NCBI GenBank assembly: GCA_019400425.1
Contig: JAFREE010000109.1
Location: forward strand, 1 to 64,000
Source: Hymenochaete sp. R1
Taxonomy: Eukaryota > Basidiomycota > Agaricomycetes > Hymenochaetales > Hymenochaetaceae
Direction: 5' to 3'
DNA: 64,000 nt
Shown: piece by piece, positions 58,850 to 64,000 of the stretch
How positions within the stretch are numbered: the first letter of the stretch is position 1
Layout of the letters: every line of letters starts with the position of its first letter
Translations under genes and position numbers: made by a program
The notes under the pieces: generated by a model
The model's database searches: none
Seen by the model: the letters and a program-made list of their open reading frames with translations, nothing else
What the model was told of the DNA's origin: nothing

Positions 58850-61428
58850 ATGACTGATTATGGACTTGGTTCGGAAGAGACGAAGCACATCGAGACCATT
58901 GAGAAACTCGAAGTCCCAAGTTACGCAGCGACTGTAGATACCCGTGGGATTGACGAGGCGAAGCTGATTCGCAAGATTGATTGGGCACTTATTCCATGGT
59001 TCGCAGTATGTTCTTTCAAATAGAAGACCAGCACCAACCGTGACTCTCCCCAGGCTGTCTTTCCTCTATTTGCTCAGCTTTCTCGATAGGACGGCGATTG
59101 GAAATGCAAAAGTACGGTACCAATCCATTTATTCTCTGTTCCCAGTTGTAGCGTCTGACCAGAATGCAGTTATACCATTTAGAAGAAGACATTGGAATCT
59201 CGGATACGCAGTATCTGTTGTCTCTCTCTATTTTCTTCATCTCGTACGCCATATTCGAGGTAAGAATGGTCGTATGATCAAATGATCGGTATTTCAAAGT
59301 CCCATAGGCTCCGTCGAACGTCTTCTTGAAACGCCTTCGCCCTTCCATCTGGTTATCTTTGCTAATGTTTCTCTGGGGTATAATGATGGTGTGTGAACCC
59401 TACCCGAGATGAGAAATAATGTGTCTTACGTGAAATGAAAAGACTGTCCAGGGTCTCGTTCACAACTACGGTGGCCTCCTAGGTAAGATTATCTATCCCC
59501 TTTAGTAAACGTGGAGATCTCGATTTTTTTTTCAGCTATGCGCTGGATGTTGGGCGTTTTCGAAGCAGGCCTCTTTCCAGGCGTTAACTATTACCTGTCT
59601 TGGTACTTTGTTTTAAGAATCTTGATTATTCTATTTACCTTCTAACCGAAACTCGTGAAGCTGGTATAAGCGAACGGAGTTCGGTATACGGGCTGCAGTC
59701 TTTTTCTCGGCCGCAACAGTTTCCGGTGCTTTTGGTGGGCTCTTAGCTGTAGGTACTTATCAAACGGGTAAAGAATGCTGCTGAACTAAACTCATTGTAG
59801 GCTGCAATTTCTAATATGGAAGGTGTCGGAGGGAAGCCAGCGTGGTATGGGTCATGCTTCATTACTTTTACTCAGAGACCTCAGTTCTGATACTTCTATA
59901 ATCAGGGCTTGGATCTTCATTCTTGAGGGGCTAGCAACAGTGATAGCTGGTACAATGAGCTTTTTCATTGTCCAAGACTTTCCCGATAGTGCACGATTCT
60001 TGTCTGAAGCGGAACGAGCGTTCGTCATTCGTAGACTGCAAGCAGACGACCAATACTCCGCTGGGGGTGAGAAGCTACGATGGAAATACATCTGGGATAG
60101 TATATGTGATTGGAAGACCTGGATAGGAAGTAATCGCAACCATGTTAATTTTCTGATGGCTAGTACTTACCCTTTTTTCTCGCAGTGCTCCTTTACATGG
60201 GAGCAGATGGCCCCCTCTACGCCGTGAGTATAGGCCATTCTTGCAGTTCGAAACCTCTTTCATGATTCCGTACAGTTCTCTCTTTTCCTACCTAGTATCA
60301 TTAATGAACTCGGTACGTGACGTCTAATTATGCGACTAGTGTTTTCTCTTACGGTTGCGTAGGGTACAATGCGACTCCCGCCAACCTTTTGACGGTGCCA
60401 GTATATGCTGTGGCTTGCATCTTCACATGTGGAGTCGGATTTTTAGCAGATCGTTGGGGCAGACGCGGATATTTTGCATTGTAGGTGGCTCTTCTCGCTC
60501 AAGGTCATGAATATTGCTGAATCCCTTTTTGAAGTTGCTTTTTCATTATCGGTATAAGAAGTTCTCCGTAAAAGAGATTCTATTTTGACTTTCTTGTTAG
60601 CCGGGGCGGGTTATATTATATTGATCTTTTCGCGATCCGCCGCTTTATCATATTTCGCGGTGTATCTCGCGGCGTGGTGAGTGAATTACTGCGATTTTGA
60701 CAGATACATAAATTCATGTTCTCGTAGCGGAATCTACCCCTTGATACGTGAGTTTTGTATATGCATATTACGACTCGCAGTGGCTCAACACAAGACGTCA
60801 ATCATGGATAGCGAATATCATGTACGTCCACATTATCGTACATCATGCGCAAGGGGCTCATCGAAACCATCCAGAGCATGGGTTTCCAATAACGTCGAAG
60901 GGTCGTACAAGCGAAGTGTCACGTTGGCGATGGTCATCGGCTTGTGAGTTGACTTATAGAGGAGTTTCGTTATGAAGGTATTTGATACTTCTTTTTTTTT
61001 TGCAGCGGGAACATCAACGGTGCCGTTACATCCAACGTCGTCAGTCAAGACCTCCTTTTACGTTTCTATTTTTTGTCCTTCAGCCTAATCGAACCATCTT
61101 ACACACAGTATCGCGCGCGGGACAAACCGTGGTACACCCTGGGACATGGCATTATTCTGATGTAATGGGTTTTCCACCTTTCTGATGTTCTGGAGTTTGA
61201 TTAGGCAATTCCAGGTACATCTGCCTCGGATTCATTGCAGCCATTGTAATGTCCTTGTACCTCAGAAGGCAGAATTATCTACGGTCTAACGGGACCGAGA
61301 ATGAAATTATTGTGGGTATAAATGATTCAGAGAAGGATAGGCTGGGAAGAAACGGCATATTTGATTCTTTGGAAGAAGCAAAGCAGGACAAGGGCGACAA
61401 ATGGAGTGGATATAGATATACGCTATGA
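58850..61428 (+). CDS. MFS transporter, Dal5 family (subfamily A, isolated copy 5)
   Basis: The start at 58850 (MTDYGLGSEETKHIE) leads to DEAKLIRKIDWALIPW, joined by a short intron (donor GTTCGC, acceptor CCCCAG) to LSFLYLLSFLDRTAIGNAK. Further exons: LYHLEEDIGISDTQYLLSLS, APSNVFLKRLRPSIWLSLLMFLWGIMM, AMRWMLGVFEAGLFPGVNYYLS, YKRTEFGIRAAVFFSAATVSGAFGGLL, RAWIFILEGLATVIAGTMSFF, QDFPDSARFLSEAERAFVIRRLQ, YSAGGEKLRWKYIWDSICDWKTWIG, NATPANLLTVPVYAVACIFTCGVGFLADRWGRRGYF and, after two introns, AGAGYIILIFSRSAALSYFAVYLAACGIYPLI. The end is KGDKWSGYRYTL (stop 61426-61428). Every exon join tried keeps frame. It is on the opposite strand and 37 kb from the array, yet closest to array copy 1. Substrate unknown. 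Confidence 0.92.
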
Positions 61429-61530
61429 TTTATTGTACATGCAATCCCCTATACTTAGTGCTGGAAGTTAATCCGGCCTTTTCTCACCTAGGCAGTAAAA
61501 ACATCAATTTAGTACCGCCAAGTGCTTTAA

Positions 61531-62646
61531 TTACGACCGTGTGATAGACTGGGAAGAAAATTGTGCCCTCCCAGTTGAAACGTTCCCCTTCAAGAGAGTG
61601 TATGGATCATTTGCCAGTGCAGCCGCCGCACTCTTCGTCATTCGTATATCTTGCTTCGCAGGACCCTTCATTTCAAACATAGTTCGCTTCTCTTGAATTG
61701 AAGGAAACCCCGTCCTCGACATTAACTTCGGCGGATGCTGCGCTTTTACGGGAAGCATACTCCGTGGAATGAGAGATCCAATTTTCCTATTGGGTGGGAG
61801 CACGGCATTCGCTTTGTGCTTGAGCTCCGTATGTTTCGAACTTTGTGCGGTAGAAGAGATAATTGGATGCTGAGGAAAGTCCACTAGAGTCTGATCCGCT
61901 TCTTCAGATGTGATGTCTAGCGAGTGCGTCGACTCCTTGACTAACCGTACTTCGTTTGCGGGAGATTCAAGACGTCGACCAGTACTGCCGTTACTTTGGG
62001 AGTCAATTTTGCCCATCAAGGCTGTAGACTCTTCAGAGCCAGGTGAAAATTTCAAAATTTCCGAACGCCTTTTGATCAAGGCATCCAGTAGAGTCTGCCG
62101 TGGTGCTGGCAATTTAATATCAAGACTGGTATCTGAGATATCGGACGGACTAGGAGAGATGATCGTTGAGTCGGCATCACGAGCGATACTCCTCCAATAT
62201 TTCGACACTTTTCGTTCGCTTCTGGAAGCCGACCGGGCAGCGATAGCGATGTCAACTGCACAAACGTACTGATCCAGATTCCTTTCGCCAAAGTTGTACA
62301 CTTTCTCCCGCCTCATTTTATTCCAGGGACTAGAGTGATCCTCAGACTCTTCGGACAATCGTATGAGGATATCCTCTTCGATTTCGGAGAGAGGAGTGGC
62401 ATATGAATGACTTCGGACAACGTCTATGACAATTTTCATGAGAGGTATCGATAATATTCTTGAGGCAAGAGGCGTCGGAATGTCGTTTGAGCTATCTGGG
62501 ATTGCAAGCCTCGTTGCAGAATGTACGGGTCCTGGTACGGAGAATGAATGAACTGGATCGAAATGCGTGTCCTGTGAATCCCGACCTTGGCGAATCTGAC
62601 ATATGGAAGAGTCTGACTGGGATCTCCTATGCTTCCGAATGGCCAT
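61531..62646 (-). CDS. Unrecognised Ser-rich protein
   Basis: No family recognised. One uninterrupted frame runs from Met 62646 (MAIRKHRRSQSDSSI) to a stop at 61531-61533, about 370 residues; an upstream Met at 62790 would add an Arg/Leu/Ser-rich stretch that lies in the divergent promoter, so I prefer 62646. The middle has an amphipathic segment (LASRILSIPLMKIVIDVVRSHSYATPLSEIEEDILIRLSEE) and a CAVDIAIAARSASRSERKVSKYW helix. The rest is rich in Ser, Pro and charged residues, with a basic C-terminus. There is no signal peptide or membrane helix. Its 3' end meets the transporter's 3' end with a 102-bp gap, and it is divergent from ETR1. The steady codon use and length argue for a real gene. 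Confidence 0.7.
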   Translation of the reverse strand: MAIRKHRRSQSDSSICQIRQGRDSQDTHFDPVHSFSVPGPVHSATRLAIPDSSNDIPTPLASRILSIPLMKIVIDVVRSHSYATPLSEIEEDILIRLSEESEDHSSPWNKMRREKVYNFGERNLDQYVCAVDIAIAARSASRSERKVSKYWRSIARDADSTIISPSPSDISDTSLDIKLPAPRQTLLDALIKRRSEILKFSPGSEESTALMGKIDSQSNGSTGRRLESPANEVRLVKESTHSLDITSEEADQTLVDFPQHPIISSTAQSSKHTELKHKANAVLPPNRKIGSLIPRSMLPVKAQHPPKLMSRTGFPSIQEKRTMFEMKGPAKQDIRMTKSAAAALANDPYTLLKGNVSTGRAQFSSQSITRS

Positions 62647-62879
62647 AGTGGACGAGGAAAAGGGTGCGTTGGATGGACAACAGAGAGTGATGGACGGAAA
62701 AGCGAAAAGCAGGCTCCGAGAGAGAAGACTCGGCGAGAGAATTTGAGTCGCGGTCCGATTTACGCGGCTGGCATCATTTCTCACAGCCACTCACTCTACC
62801 GTCGTCTCTCTACTCCGAGAACGCTCGCGCGTCTTGAAACCAAACCCTCACCTTGCCTCTGCTCTCCTACCATACGGCA
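62647..62879. promoter_or_regulatory. Divergent promoter between the unrecognised gene and ETR1
   Basis: A 233-bp spacer between starts at 62646 (minus) and 62880 (plus). The plus side is CT-rich (CACTCTACCGTCGTCTCTC near 62791-62809). No distinct TATA box is visible. Confidence 0.4.
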
Positions 62880-64000
62880 ATGCTTAGTCGGGCAGTTGTC
62901 TTTGCATCTCACGGCCCACCATCGCAATCCATTCGCGTAATAAGCTACCCTCGGATACCTATTTCATCTCCAAAGTCGATCAGCTTGCGCTACGTTCTCT
63001 CTCCGGTCAACCCATCTGACATCAACGTCATTGAAGGCGTCTACCCCGCGAAACCAGAGCCTCGCTCAAATCTTACGCGGCAAGGCCTGGGAAGCTCTTC
63101 TTCGCCGTGCTTCATTGTTGGAAATGAAGGCCTGGCAGAAGTTACAGAGGTCGGGCGAGACGTCAAGCACGTTCGACTCGGTGATAAAGTGGTCTTGGTT
63201 AAACCCCAAGCAGGTACCTGGTCATCCGATGCAGTCGTGCATGAGTCTGATGTGTTGAAAATACCGAATGGAGATCAAATAAGTGACGTTCAAGGTGCCA
63301 CTATGACTGTAAGAATACGAATCCATGACGCCATTTTCCCTTAGCCTTCATTGAAATTCACGAACAGGTCAATCCTCCCACAGCATATAACATGTTAAAG
63401 CGATTTGCATCACTGAAGCCTGGCGACTGGGTCGTTCAAAATGGTGCAAATAGCGCGGTACGAACGCACTAACGTTGTTGCGCGCGCGGAGCATACCGAC
63501 TGAATTACGATCTGACGCTAGGTAGGTCAAGCAGTCATTCAGATAGCAGCACACTGGGGTTTAAGGACAGCCAATTTTATTCGCGACAGGTACAGTCTTC
63601 TTTTCTACAGCATGTACTGCATTTAAGATCTGTTCTTTTCGTTCTTGAAGGCCTGATGCGTCCTATTTGATGGAACAGCTGAAGGGATTAGGCGGTACGA
63701 AAGTGTATTTGCTCGAATCGCTGCAGGACAAGCAGACAGTGAAAGACATCAAAGCCGACATGAGTAATGCACCCGTCCGCCTGGGCCTCAACTGTGTCTC
63801 AGGGCCAACCATGGCTTCTTTCACGAGCTTATTGGGGCATGATGCCCACTTGGTGACCTACGGTGCGACTCTTGCAGCAGACATTTTCGTGCAATATTTT
63901 CTCATTCAAAGTTCATAGGAGCAATGTCTCGGCAACCTCTTAGCTTGCCCAGTAGTGCTTTTATATTCAAAGGCTTGACTGCGCACGGCTTCATGCAAGG
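62880..64000 (+). CDS. ETR1: Mitochondrial trans-2-enoyl-CoA/ACP reductase (partial, 3' end outside window)
   Basis: NADPH-dependent last step of mitochondrial type II fatty acid synthesis, needed for lipoate and respiration. The start at 62880 (MLSRAVVFASHGPPSQSIRV) gives a short N-terminus; Met 62853 is an alternative. The medium-chain dehydrogenase fold reads SLRYVLSPVNPSDINVIEGVYPAKPE, where the Tyr in GVYP matches the catalytic Tyr of yeast Etr1. FIVGNEGLAEVTEVG, LGDKVVLVKPQAGTWSS and DVQGATMT follow. After an intron (63311-63368) comes [38 protein letters not shown], the nucleotide-binding turn. Later exons give NFIRDRPDASYLMEQLKGLGGTKV, LGLNCVSGPTMASFTSLLGHDAHLVTYGAM and RQPLSLPSSAFIFKGLTAHGF, all family signatures. 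The intron near 63864-63918 starts GTGCGA and ends CATAG. The gene runs off the window. Confidence 0.94.

Overview
The window is nuclear DNA of a filamentous basidiomycete, most likely an Agaricomycete. Genes are compact and broken by many 45-70 nt GT-AG introns. Intergenic spacers are short, codon use favours C-ending codons, and several recognised proteins are fungal (the DUF1752/Reg1 family, the Dal5-type ACS transporters, Dur3, Etr1). No rRNA, tRNA, CRISPR array or recognisable transposon was found. Exon joins below were read by eye from splice signals and family conservation, so exact exon ends are models.

Layout, left to right. 0-2.4 kb: DUR3 urea transporter (-). 2.9-5.2 kb: a J-domain membrane protein (-) divergent from a BTB/POZ protein (+). 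5.7-7.5 kb: HMG-CoA synthase (-). 9.8-21.5 kb: a head-to-tail array of four Dal5-like (anion:cation symporter) MFS transporters, all on the minus strand. 22.4-25.4 kb: mitochondrial ATP synthase alpha (-) divergent from mitochondrial ribosomal protein bL21m (+). 25.5-28.3 kb: PRP40 splicing factor (-). 29.9-31.7 kb: a GT61 glycosyltransferase (-). 32.8-34.8 kb: a Ser/Thr-rich single-pass membrane protein (+). 34.8-38.0 kb: a gene-poor stretch with one possible hidden gene. 38.0-39.2 kb: secreted alpha/beta hydrolase of the prolyl-aminopeptidase family (+). 40.5-41.2 kb: a second, small single-pass membrane protein (+). 41.7-42.6 kb: ATP synthase subunit 4/b (-). 44.0-46.6 kb: LisH regulator of the Flo8/SSDP type (+). 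47.3-49.9 kb: DHA1-type MFS (-). 50.9-54.5 kb: Reg1-like PP1 regulatory subunit (-). 55.3-58.1 kb: Vps9 Rab5 GEF (-). 58.9-61.4 kb: a fifth Dal5-like transporter (+). 61.5-62.6 kb: unrecognised protein (-). 62.9-64 kb: Etr1 mitochondrial enoyl reductase (+, cut by the window end).

Most genes are housekeeping genes with no common pathway. Three mitochondrial genes (ATP1, bL21m, ATP4) plus ETR1 lie here, but only ATP1 and bL21m share a promoter region. The distinctive element is the transporter expansion: five Dal5-family copies in two subfamilies (A: the 9.8 kb and 58.9 kb genes; B: the 12.9, 16.2 and 19.1 kb genes), with a urea transporter nearby that has GATA-factor motifs upstream. Subfamily B shows recent duplication or gene conversion: a 91-bp identical block that includes an intron, and duplicated intergenic DNA carrying a CACGTG motif. 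I found no convincing sign of a completely new system. The transporter array and the uncovered 36.6-37.5 kb stretch are the best places to look.
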